Source of the DNA: Cylicocyclus nassatus
Taxonomy: Eukaryota; Nematoda; Chromadorea; Rhabditida; Strongylidae
DNA: 64,000 bases
Reading direction: 5' to 3'
Assembly (NCBI GenBank): GCA_958299035.1
Contig: CATQJL010000316.1
Location: forward strand, 23,103,676 to 23,167,675
The translations under genes and the position numbers were made by a program. The notes beneath the pieces are model-generated. The model made no database searches. It saw nothing but the letters and a program-made list of their open reading frames with translations, and had not been told where the DNA came from. Numbering within the stretch: position 1 is the first letter of the stretch; every line of letters begins with the position of its first letter. Positions 38,341 to 49,590 of the stretch are shown here, piece after piece.

Positions 38341-41300
38341 TCTTTAGATGGATTAGTCGTGCTTTTCGGGGATCTCCTTTTGTAGCAAAGCTTCATTTTC
38401 TTTTGGCGAAAAAATTGAAGGATTCTCTGCCAAAGTTCTTGGACGATTGTTCGTTGCTGTCGGAATTGATTGTGAGAGAAGTGTTTTTTGTAGTACATGT
38501 AATTGTTATTGGTGTATTTCTACTTCCAGAACGATAGTCGTTTTGCTACTTACTTAACGATCTTTTATGGAACTTGTTGAGAAGAACTGGAAGAGCATTC
38601 TCTTTGAGAGGGTGGAAAAGTGGGGGGGGGGGGGTTTCACCTGAATGTCTCTGTGAGGAGGGGAAATTTAAGATAACGTGGTGAACAAGAGAAAAATAAT
38701 ATTCTCCATGCATAGTTGTAGCAGGAGTCTCGAGAAATGCCGAATGATTTATTGAGATTATCGCTTCTTCGAGCAGTGTTCCTTTTGTAGATCACTTCTT
38801 CAAAAATGTTCTCAGGAAAGGAATGGGAAACTCATTCAGAAATATTTGTAGTCACAACTAAGCCCTTATACTGTATCTGCCCCAACCCACTTGCTAGCGA
38901 CCCGTAGGGTCGCTAGTTATGAAATAAAATTTTAATTTTAGAACACTACTACGTGAGAAAGGCAAAGAAAGAAAGCTTTCCATTGAACGCACCACTTTCA
39001 ACTTTTTTGAGCTAGCGAAAAATACAAAATTATGCAGAAATGAAAAAATTGAAAATAAAAAAAATTAAAAATTAAAATGAAATAAAGCATGCACATGGTG
39101 TCGTTACTGGCATTGCAAACACTAGTAATATTGTAAAAACGATGACTATTACATTTTTGAATATATGGATATGTGGGTTGGATTTTTAGCTTTAAAAGTA
39201 CCATTTAGAGGACGCGAAAATTCATAAATACTACAGAAAGTACGACTTAGTTGATGTTCTATGCAAGCAAAGCAGATGATGGAGACAGTATTAAATGTTG
39301 CTCGACAAAAAACTAAGTGAAAACGCAAACCACTGGCAGGAGCTAATGGGCATCAAATCTCTTCTACTCCACGATGTCTTGAAACATCATGAATGAAGGA
39401 ATCTAGGAAAGTGCACGGAAAGAGGAGGGCGAGATTCGGTTTGCGTCTGCTTATGTTTCGAGGTAAAGTCACTGAATTGTGGTTAACAAGCAAGAACAAA
39501 AACCAGCGGTAGAAGGTTTTTGAACTGATAATTTTCTGGACTTTATAGATTTCAAGAATTTTATCAGAATTTTCGGTGCGCTGTTTCTCCAGATAAGCCT
39601 CTAAATAACAGACTTTTATCAATACTCGTAACAAAAGTTACGTTGAATTTGTTCTAACAGCACCATTTCTTGGAAACCCCTTTCTGGCAAAGAATTAATC
39701 ATACCCTGCAAAAAGATATTAAGAAGGAAAGGATGATCAATTTGAACATGAGGGTTTTCTTAACTAACAATTTTGAAATGAGCCATAGGCCATAGCTCCT
39801 CCTAGCTTAACCCTACAGTACTCTACACCAAGGACAAAGTCATGTCATTCGAAGTACCTCCGCACCTCACAAATAATGATTCTAGCTTTATGATAGACCT
39901 CCCCCCCCCCCGAAACTTACAGCATTTAGTCATTGCTCTTCGTCTAAGTGTTTCCCGAAAGCATATCTGCCTTTTGAAGCCGTGGCTTTTTACACAGATA
40001 GCAAAAAAGTAAATTATTGAAGCGCTTTCTGTGTACACATAGAAAGGAGAAGCTTTAATCCGGCAATTCATTTGAAATATAAAGCGTTTTTTGACAAATA
40101 TGGCGCAACAAGGCATTGAAGCACATGCAGAAATGCCAACATCAGCTGTTCACGTCCGTCATTCATCAAACAAAGCGCGGAAATTGATTCGGCGGTCCTG
40201 GAGGACTTGCCTAGCTTTCTACGAAGCTGAAAAACAAAAACTTATTTAGGAATCGCCTTACAAAGAATGGTAGACTTACATTTCAGAAAAAATTGCTTTG
40301 AGGGAAATAACAGTTTCCTGGGAATAAATAATACTACGATAAGCCTGCCTCAGCGCGGTTCGTACATAACATCGAACGGATGTGATATATGCCAAATATG
40401 AAGGGCGAATGAAACAGAAATTTTTGTAAAAGTGTTATGACTATGAGCTCCACACGAAAATTCCGCTCTGTCATTCCATAAAAATGCTACGGTAGGTTTA
40501 CGGTAGGAGGATGGGACTTGTCAACTTCAAAAACACTCAAAATGAGAAAGTGCAGTGTTCTAGAAAATTTTGAAAAAAGCTTGCTATGAGCACAAAAATA
40601 AGAAATTTGGCCACATCAAAAAATTTCAAAAATTGATTTGTCTGTGATGTATACGTAGCTATACAAGGCGGAGCTCCTAGTTTATAAGGGGCGGAGTTTG
40701 CCACCTTCTATTGGCTCTATTGTATATACTGAACGTTTTAGGTTGGCACCGAAAGATCTATCGCAGCTTCTTTGTGACTTTCTTGTCTTTCAGAATCTTC
40801 AATTTTGTATGAAAAACCATGCTTTTCACAACAGCACAGCTGCTTCCAAATGAGCGGAAACGCTTAAATTGACGCCCTAGAAGATATTCACCCATTTTCT
40901 GCTTTCAAAAAATCATACTAGCACTAAAAAACAGAATAGTCGAGTATTATGTTTTCAACATCAAAACAGAATGAAAGTTTGTGCTAATTGAGCGCTTTCT
41001 TGAAAGGTTACATTTGAAAAAAAATGCCAAAAAATCAAACTTGCTGTTTTGTACTGCTTGCTCAAAAATTGAAGCTTTTCATAACTTTTCGCACCCGAAA
41101 TTTACTCGATTGCATAATGCAGGTAACAAAACTTGTAATGCCAATGCTCCGATTTCCCAACACAGAAAAATCGAAATTTGAGTAATTTTCTTCTACCTCT
41201 TCTTCTATTCAATGTATAGAAGCTTCTAAAACACTGCCATAAAATCATAAACTCTTTTGAACAGAATTTGAAGCAAGCAGATTGACTTGAGAAGCAAGAA

Positions 41301-42330
41301 GCTATAAGTTCTCGTGGTGAACAAGAACAACGGAAATGGCACGTTTTGTGCTAATCCAATACTTTTTTCGAACAAATCCGGTCTGAACAACGGATTTCTG
41401 TACCATGGAGATTAGCGCTTCTTTAAATTTTCTAAAAGATTTTATATCTAGAATCAATATTGAGAAAAACTCCAAAGCAAACTCCCTCAAGCAGCTAACA
41501 TTTATGACGTATACTCAAAGAGTTTTCAAAATATCCAACAGCATAAAAATGCTTGGAGGGCTTATACCCCGAAGTCTGCTAAGCAGGGAATGGTCACAAC
41601 TTAACCCAGCCATACCAGAAATGCTCTATATCATCGGACTCGTCTTGAAACGCTGATCACAAATATATGTTTACAATCCGCCAAGCGGTTACATGGGAGG
41701 AGTTGTAAGCGTTTAAATGTGCGATTTGTCAAGTGATCTGTGGCGCATGTTCTAGGAATTAGGTTTCGAAAACTATTTATTTGGGTTTTTAGTGAGCGTA
41801 CTTTTTCCTTATAATCATACCCTCGATACATAGAGCTACGTACTCTGGTAACCTTCACTTTGAGGGCTATGAGGGGACACAGCCTTCACCTGGAAAAAAA
41901 CAGAAGTCATCCGTGGCTTCGTCCGGATGTTATTATCCTGATTATATCGGAACGAATGTTAATGAAACAAATATAGGGAGTAATATCTTTAGCTTATCTC
42001 AGCGAAACCGAGAATTTGCCATTTCATAGCCTTTTTTACCTTAAAAAAAGGTTTCTGTGGGATTTTCGCCAGAATTCAGAACAAAATCTCTTAGTTAACC
42101 TCTCATTTGAACAAAATCGAGTTTCAGAAGTTTAGGAAAGCTACTAAAGTTAAATAAGAACGAGAAACTGCGCTTAAATCTTGCGCAGAGGGTCGCGCAT
42201 GAAAACGCTGTTCTACCCTGTTAATGAGTGGTTCTCAAAGCTTGGGACGTTGTCAGTTCTCCTCGTCGTGTCATGGCGATCAGAATGATATATAATGTTG
42301 CGGAGTTTCGTTGAGACCCCGTGGAGATCT
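38341..42330. other. gene-poor stretch
   Basis: Contains a 13-G tract (38622-38634) and an 11-C tract (39901-39911). Upstream on the minus strand of the peptide array, about 38420-38520 reads openly with FGRESFNFFAKRK before a stop, but I cannot connect it. Nothing else supported. Confidence 0.35.
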
Positions 42331-42450
42331 ACGACCAGAGCCAAATGCCCCGTCGGCTCTGGTCTGTCTCCGCTGCTCGTCTGCGTATATGCGCGCTGCG
42401 CGCTATCTCGCTACCCCCAATGCGGGGCGCGGGGCATTTGGCTCTGGTAC
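42331..42450. repeat. GC-rich fold-back repeat
   Basis: ACCAGAGCCAAATGCCCCG at the left returns as CGGGGCATTTGGCTCTGGT at the right, about 120 bp overall. A smaller internal palindrome (AGAGCC / GGCTCT) lies next to the left arm. Probably a short inverted-repeat element. Confidence 0.6.
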
Positions 42451-44206
42451 CCTTTTCTTCGCTGTTTTGGACTCAATTTTAGCAAGCTATATATTATTTT
42501 GAAGCTCTTGATCTCTATTTTCACGCTGACAACGCCCCAGAACCACATTTTTTGATTTGATCGAGAGATCCGGCAAAAACCTTGTTTTCGAAAATCTCTT
42601 GTTCTTCTCTCAGTTTAACTATTTTCACGCGGTTTTTTCGTGCAGTCTATAGATCTTGCTTCTCTTCATAATGCAGACAACCACCCAGCCTTTATCTTTT
42701 CGATTATTGTGGAATTTCTTGCGAAAAATCGTAAAAAGTGCGTTTTTCTTTACCTTGCTCTGTTTCAGTGCTTTTGCATCGATTTTTTTCCAGCTTGGGC
42801 GATTGTTGCTCAGCACAATAAGCGCAACAATCCAGACAACGTCCCAGAAACAGGAACGTCAGTGCGGGGGTTAAAATTCAAAGGACGCATCAAAAATCAA
42901 AACCCGTGTTTCGAATTGCTGGTCCTCAAGCGAAAACTTGCACTTTGAAAGCCGCCAAATGAAAGATTTCAAGGCTCATTGCAGTGTTTTTATCCCGGTT
43001 TTCAGCATTTTTTTTTGCTTTTTATATCTGTTTTATGTCATTTTCTCTTCTCTGATCATCTAACAACCTTCACTATCACTATGACGTCAGATGTTCAAAC
43101 AACCTTCACTTTTGACGCCCTGTCTCCAGACTATCGAAGGTATGCTTATAATCGAAATAACCATAGCTACTGTACCGCGCCATCGGGCTGCGTTTTAGAG
43201 AGATGTATTCGTCGAAACTCGAAAAATTTCTCTTATTTGAACGCTCATAACTCCTCCTAGATTGTTGCTTGGCAGTAAAAACATATATTTGAAATCAGCG
43301 TTCTAGGATGAGTCTGATGATTACAGCTTGTCTGAAATGGCTTGGTTAAGTTTCCTAGCATTTCTCGTATGTCACAAAAGAGCAGTGAAACCAAGATGAT
43401 ATGAGTGACGCTGGAGGAAACGACTCGAAAATTTTTCAGGCTCCATAATAATAGGCTCCATAAAGAAGAAAACCAATAGCTGTCCTACATACATAGCTAG
43501 CAGAATCTTTGCTACATTTCAGTAAATGTAGAGTTTTCGTTTCCTGCTGACTGCCTGAATAGAGAACAAAGCAAATTCTCACAAAGATGCATTCTGAAGA
43601 AAAGGAAAGAACTTTCAATTCGTTATCGCAATTTTTCCTGATGGCTTTCGAGGAGTTACTGGTACAGATAGGGGCTCAATACAACATTCAACGTGGATTT
43701 TGTTTATGTGGCAATGATGGCCCTAGGACGGATTGAATGTATAATGCTTTCACTTAAAAAAGCGTACTTAGCCATGCTCATCAAGAATTATTTGGAAATG
43801 CTTGGCAAATTTTTCACAACGCTTCTAGTAATTAATCAATTTCTAAAGAAGCATTTTGTCGATGTAACTTGTTTGGATGAAACCGTTTTTATTATTTATG
43901 AATAGGAACATTTTACTTTCATATTTTTATGACTCATGTAGAAATTTAGAAAATTTGCAGAAGTTTTCTGGCAATTAAACTTTTGTCAAATTTGTGAGAT
44001 TCTCTAATAATTTAGCAATATGCTACTTATGTTGAACCGAGATGGCGACAAAAGAAGCATAGTTTCGCCAAAAAACTATTTTTTTTTCTTAGCAAAGTTG
44101 GCAGAAGCGCCGGCAGAATAGTTTCCATCCAAAAATTTACTTATTGCTATTTTAGTAATCTTGATCATTGACCCAGGATAGGCTAAGAGAGTGAATATAT
44201 AAAATA
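42451..44206. other. intergenic, nothing recognised
   Basis: Several plus-strand open frames of 60-100 codons (42.6-43.3 kb) without splice or motif support. Confidence 0.35.
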
Positions 44207-45040
44207 TTAGGTCGTTCCGAAAGTAATGTCGCTTTTTTCAAACGAACGCCACATCTCGTGGAATAAAGATATGTAGGAGGTTCTGATAGCATTTGATGCT
44301 TTTTTCTACTTTCCAGAGCTCGTCATAATTTTTGTATAGATTTTTTTAATGGAACCACCGAATTTTAGCGGACTCGTCTCATTGTCAGACACAAATGCAT
44401 CAAACACCAAGAAATCGTGGGATTTTGAAACTTACAAAAATGGACTATGGTTTGACACTAATTTTACAAACCAAATGAGCATTTTCCGCTTCAGAACAGC
44501 AACTTTCGAAAATTTCGGGTACAGCCCGGGGCGCCCTGGAAAACCTGAATTAATATGATTTTATCCCGAAAAACTTGATGAATCGGGAACAAAAAACAAC
44601 TGGTGGAAAGAGGAGAAAAAGCTGCGTTGAATGACACCCGAGTTGCTTGCCGGTTGTTGTTCTGTGAGGTTTGAGTTGATCAAATATGGAATTTGATGGC
44701 ATTAAAAAATTGGTTCCAGAAACTCAAAGAAGAAAGCTAAGGAAAAGAAAAAAATTACTCCGTATCCTATAGGGTTTGCTCTATCTACATGTCACTTGTA
44801 CTTCTTCGCAGAATAGGTACAAAAATTTAGAAAAATAGCCGAACTTGACCATGGCAAAAACATGAGTCGCAAATTTTGGTAATTTTTCGAGAGCTCATTA
44901 GATATTATGCAATGCAGTTGTAACCATTAGAAAGAGGATAAATTGCTGCATCGAATGCTTCTAAGAAGTTTCGAAAATCTTGATTCCATGAAATGTGGCG
45001 TTCATCTAAAAAAAGCGACATTACTTTCGGAACGACCTAA
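44207..45040. mobile_element. mariner-like MITE with long inverted repeats, copy 2
   Basis: Begins TTAGGTCGTTCCGAAAGTAA and ends with its complement, with TA on each side. Arms are about 250 bp. The central TTTCGGGTACA...GGGGCG motif is shared with the copy at 17738-18753. No transposase frame. Confidence 0.85.
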
Positions 45041-45042
45041 TA

Positions 45043-45718
45043 CAGGGTGTCCCAAAAAGATGTGCACACTGTTTGATTGTTAATAACTCTCTTGCTTTCA
45101 TGTCTTTTGCCTAGCTTGAGATACCGTTCTGTAGAGCGAGGATTAACTTAGATCTACGGTATGGAAAGACTTACCAGCCGCCTTTCATTACTGTAGGGTT
45201 ACGGTAGGAATTTCGCGGAGGATTTTGAGCAATGGAAAGCGGTATATTGCCTCAGAAAGGAAGCCAAACAAGCCGGAAACCCTTGAACTGGGTTAATCGT
45301 AGTCGCTGATTCTAAATGTGAAAACTGCACGTCAGTACACAGTTTCTTTCATGAATTATTTCAGATTTAGGGTAACAACTGATTTTCCAATGTTAAGTAG
45401 AAATGTGAATACGCCATCAAGAAAGCTCAAAAAACTGGTGGAAAGTTATGTAGTGAAATCAGAACGCCTACCTTGCTACTTAATTTTTTAGATTTTCTTG
45501 AAATTATTTCATCAAAAGGCTTATTCCACATTGATGCTGTATGCTGAAAGTTCATACCGTAATCCTACAGTAGCAAGAAGAGATTGGAGTTTCGCTTGAT
45601 ACTGTAAATCTAAGTTTATCCTCGCTCTACAGAATGGTACCTTAAGCTCGGCAAAAGACATGAAAGCAAGAGAGTTATTAACGATCAAACAGTGTGCACA
45701 TCTTTTCGGGACACTCTG
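45043..45718. mobile_element. palindromic CAGGGTGTCCC element, copy 2
   Basis: Starts CAGGGTGTCCCAAAAAGATG and ends with the near-complement (CTTTTCGGGACACTCTG). It starts right at the TA that closes the mariner-like element, so one TA (45041-45042) serves both. The arms share TTGATTGTTAATAACTCTC with copy 1. Confidence 0.85.
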
Positions 45719-45884
45719 TATAAGTGAAAAAGATATTAATAATTTTCTTCCAAGTTTTTATGAAAACTTTTGTGTTTCAACCCACTATCATAAAGGTTGC
45801 CATGCCTCTAACATTGCTCCCTCTACTTAGGCTATCTCCATCAAAAGTTAACTAAGATTTTCATGAGACGATATTTCTTATCTT

Positions 45885-46265
45885 ATATATAAAGGTCCGA
45901 AAAGCTGAATATCTGTTTGTCTGTATGTATGTGTGTACGTATGTTCCGAATAGAAAATTCCATTTCTAAACCGATCTGGACCAAGCTTGGCACACATACA
46001 CTTCGGGGCAGGGAGCGTGTCATAGGCTACTTTTCTTCATCAATCGATATCGATTTTATAGATTTTTTGCAAAGTTTGAGCTACAGGGCTGGGAGTTGGC
46101 ACAGGGGGGTAATCGAGCATGCTGATTTCGAAAACAACACAGGGAATGGGAAATGAAGCGTAGAAGTGGGCACAGGGAAAGGCTGTACAAAGATAGGCAT
46201 GGGACCTTCATTACAGTGTTTTGACAGGGCCAGACGGAGCCGGGTAAGCCAGCTAGTTTTGCTAT
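45885..46265 (-). mobile_element. GTCY-microsatellite element, copy 2
   Basis: Reverse orientation of the element at 34373-34655. TATATATAAAGGTCCGAAAAGC, then TGTCTGTATGTATGTG, then TTCCGAATAGAAAATTCCAT, and it ends GAGCCGGGTAAGCCAGCTAGT. The middle differs and lacks the second hairpin arm. Confidence 0.65.
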
Positions 46266-47206
46266 ATAGACAAAGTATAATAGTATGCACTGGACATCAA
46301 CAAGATTTTTTTTACACTCAAAATTAATCCTTACTGGCAGGAAATAGTTATTTTTGTTTCCAGTACTTTCGAGTTTGACTTACACCCGTTTTTGAAAAAT
46401 ATTTATGGAGTGCATTTATACGGAGATAGAAAAAAGTTGATTTTGTTTCTTTTTTCAATGCCAAACTTTTACATTCTTTCACTGAAGTTATCATAAGTTA
46501 CTAGCTGATCATACTTTACTGGAAAGCCATTGGGTCCATAGCATTTTTGAAAAGCAGTTATTGTTTACTTACTACTGCCTAACAAATGAATATATCGCAA
46601 TATTTCAGAACAGCTTAACCAAAAAAATTAAGTTGCTGGCTTTGAACATAACAAGGGAAAAACATCACGAAAAGAACATTTATTAATTACAGATCGCAAA
46701 TTCACTAGCGTGATTGTGTTTTAGATACTAACATGACAAAGTATGATTCTAGCATTCTGTTCTTGGCTCACGTGAAAAATGGAAACATTAGTGACGCTCC
46801 GCTGAATAATGAGAAGACGTTGAGACGCAAGTGCTCTAAGAGATGCTAGAAAAACACTGCTTTGCTGAAATTAATAGCTTCTTTTACTTTGCGCTGATGA
46901 CGTCGATTGCATCCGGCATTTTGCGAAAATGGAATTCGTACGGAGATTGGAACGAATCTGGTTGACGAAATTTCTGAAGTATTGGTGTTGGAAATTTCGT
47001 AACAAGGCTTTGTGCAACAATGGCCTCGAAACCTCACAAAGAGTTTAAAAATCATCAGAGTTCAGAAAAATGTTCTTTTACAGCTCTTCTCGTATATGAC
47101 AAAAGAATAAAATTAAAATTCGTCATATGGTCACGGGGCAACGATTGCACTGGAGCACAAAACTGAGTAATAAAATATAGGGTCTTGCAAAGTACTGACT
47201 CAGAAC
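46266..47206. other. intergenic, nothing recognised
   Basis: AT-rich; no feature supported. Confidence 0.4.
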
Positions 47207-48485
47207 CAGGGCCCGGCGGGGGTGGCGCTTTCACAAGCTGGATATCGTTTTTGGCCCGAAAAAGCAAGGGGGAATTTGTATTTCTTTGGGGTCCGTTGTT
47301 TACCGCTAAACAATGCACATATCATTCTTTATTCATCATTCCTTTTTGATGCTACTGTCCTATGAACTTAGATTCCAGCAATGTGAAGATTTTGTGCTCC
47401 GATCGCTAGCCTGCCCGCAGGCGGGAATTCAAATCGCAATTCTTGTAAGAGGAAAATAACAAAATAGGCTCGTTTTCAATGCAAAAGTAACGATATGGCA
47501 CCAAAACAAAAAAAAATATGAAGAATTATGAGAAACTTATGTGAATTTAAAGAATGGTAAGTGTTTTTCGAAATTAGGTGGCTCCCGCGCCACCTGGGAG
47601 CCACCTGGGGTGGCTCCCTGCTTCCCTTCACATAATTTCCCGGATTTCTTTACAAAAATGTGGACTAGGTCGAGAGTATTACTATATGTTCAAATCCGCT
47701 TCCAAAACCACCAAGGCACCGCTTCGATACAGCCCCAAATAGGATTCACAGCGTTATGATCGGCCTCGGAAAGCGCGCTCCAGTCGCAATCGGTTATTGT
47801 AAATTGTAAAGTTTCGCAGCTGACTAATAAATGAGTAGTATTTTACATATATAAACGTCAAAGTTTGTGCAAATCTTGACCCTATGTTTTTTATAGATTC
47901 CTTTGCGGATGAACCCATTGAGCTGAAACCTTGAAAACATACGTTTTCGGCCTCGGTAAATGTTTTTAAGCTACCCTTCAAAGCAATTCGTGGAATTCTT
48001 CTATCGATTCAATGATTTTTGGCACCTTGCAAGGAAAGTGAACACTTACCAGCCGCTAACAAGTTGCTTGCACATTTTGGTGTGAACAATGCAGTGAAGT
48101 TTATTTCCACTTTAGAAAGAAGGTGCCGTCACTCCAATAAGCCTTTCTGGGGTAAGCTAGCGCAGGAGGGTAAGGGGGAGGGCTGCAGCGCAGTATTGAT
48201 ACTGCAGAAAAGGGGTGGAGAATATGACCCAAAAGGACGGGAAGGTAGAAGGACAAAGTGTGGTTTTTGGCCATCCCCTCAAACGATGACCCGGGCTGGA
48301 CCAGGAAAGCCAGGAAGTACTACTATAATAAGCGCTGAGGCCGCCCATCTTATTATTTGTGTTTATCTGTTTGTCAGGGACTTACGGGGTCAAAAATAGG
48401 GTCAAAGGGGAAGTCGTAAGAAATTTTGGCTTCAAAGAGGATATCATTTTCAAAATTCTGAAATGCCACCTCCTGCCGGGCCCTG
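47207..48485. mobile_element. hAT-like element, copy 4, about 1.3 kb
   Basis: Termini CAGGGCCCGGCGGGGGTGG and the complement of CAGGGCCCGGCAGGAGGTGG. It is bounded by a perfect 8-bp direct repeat CTCAGAAC (47199-47206 and 48486-48493). Shares AAGCTGGATATCG with the other copies. A GGTGGCTCCC / GGGAGCCACC hairpin cluster near 47579-47610 occupies the place of the hairpin in copy 2. Confidence 0.85.
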
Positions 48486-49590
48486 CTCAGAACAACTCAC
48501 CAGAACTTCCGCAAGACAAGCAAAATTTGCAACGGTTTCGCAGGATTTTGTTTACTGTTACAATAGTGGGAGTAATATAAGTAAGTAAATATAAGTATAA
48601 GTAATATAAGTTCCGATAGCTTGTGTGAGATGACAATCAACAACTCATTGTCAACGAAAAAATCATAAGAAATAAATAGTTGGAAAAAAAGGTTTTTAGA
48701 TATATTGTTACCATAGCACAAACAAAAAGTTCATTTTTCAGCCAAATGAGAAGGAGCTTCAACATTCCACCTGAGATTGTAACTTGGCATATCTTCCGGG
48801 GTAGGTTTAGCGTGCTCATTTTCAAATAACTGCCATACTTTTCACTTTATTACAAAAGGGCTTATTCTTGAACTTGTTTGTGTTTGCATGCTTAAAAGTT
48901 CACTTATGCGCGGTACTTTCTTTACCAAAAAGGCCAATAAGTTTTTTGCTCCTCTTAGTCCATACTTAAAGACAGCGTCTAGGCAGTCTCGAATTCTTTT
49001 TTTTGCCTTATCCAGGCTTCTTCATGGCGCTGATTCCAAATGTAGCACATAAAACGCGTAAAAATTCCTCAAAAAACCCCATTTTTCAAGGCAATTTTGT
49101 GAAAACCGTGGACCCCATTTTTCCTTTTACAGGAGGTGTTTGAAAGTCGGATTTGCACTATAGTTCTAGATCGAGCCAGTACTCGGTTATGACATGATCC
49201 GAATGTCCAAATCTGCCCGAATGCTGCCTTAGGACATAGATATGAGTGCTTGGCTCTCAAAAATGAAAGGCAAGATTCTTAGGGTGCTGCACCTCCCTTG
49301 GAAATTACAGCAACCTGCATATGACGCTATCAGAATCGAAGTCAAAATTTATTCCATAACAGTGAAGGCAGACAATTCTTGTTTGTAGTTAACAAAACCC
49401 GTTTAACTATAAATTACATATGCAGCAGAATTCATAGAGTAGTTTGACGTTCAGCAGGGCTTGCAAACAACTTCGGAGTAATGGTTGTAAGTGAATCTGT
49501 CATCTGGGAGACATCTTCTTCCTGTGAGTTTTGACGTTCCTAGGTTTTTGGGTTAAAGTTTTTTTTTGCATTCAGTTTGGAAAATTGGAA
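48486..49590. other. downstream of the DEG/ENaC gene
   Basis: Intergenic and 3'-flanking sequence for the minus-strand channel gene. Apart from the candidate poly(A) signal below, nothing supported. Confidence 0.4.
49348..49353 (-). promoter_or_regulatory. candidate poly(A) signal of the DEG/ENaC gene
   Basis: AATAAA on the minus strand about 240 nt after the stop codon at 49591. Position and strand fit; nothing else tests it. Confidence 0.35.

Noticed and set aside
48019..48399. 126-codon open frame
   Set aside because: Falls inside the 1.3-kb hAT-like element, is not conserved in the other long copy, and has no transposase features.
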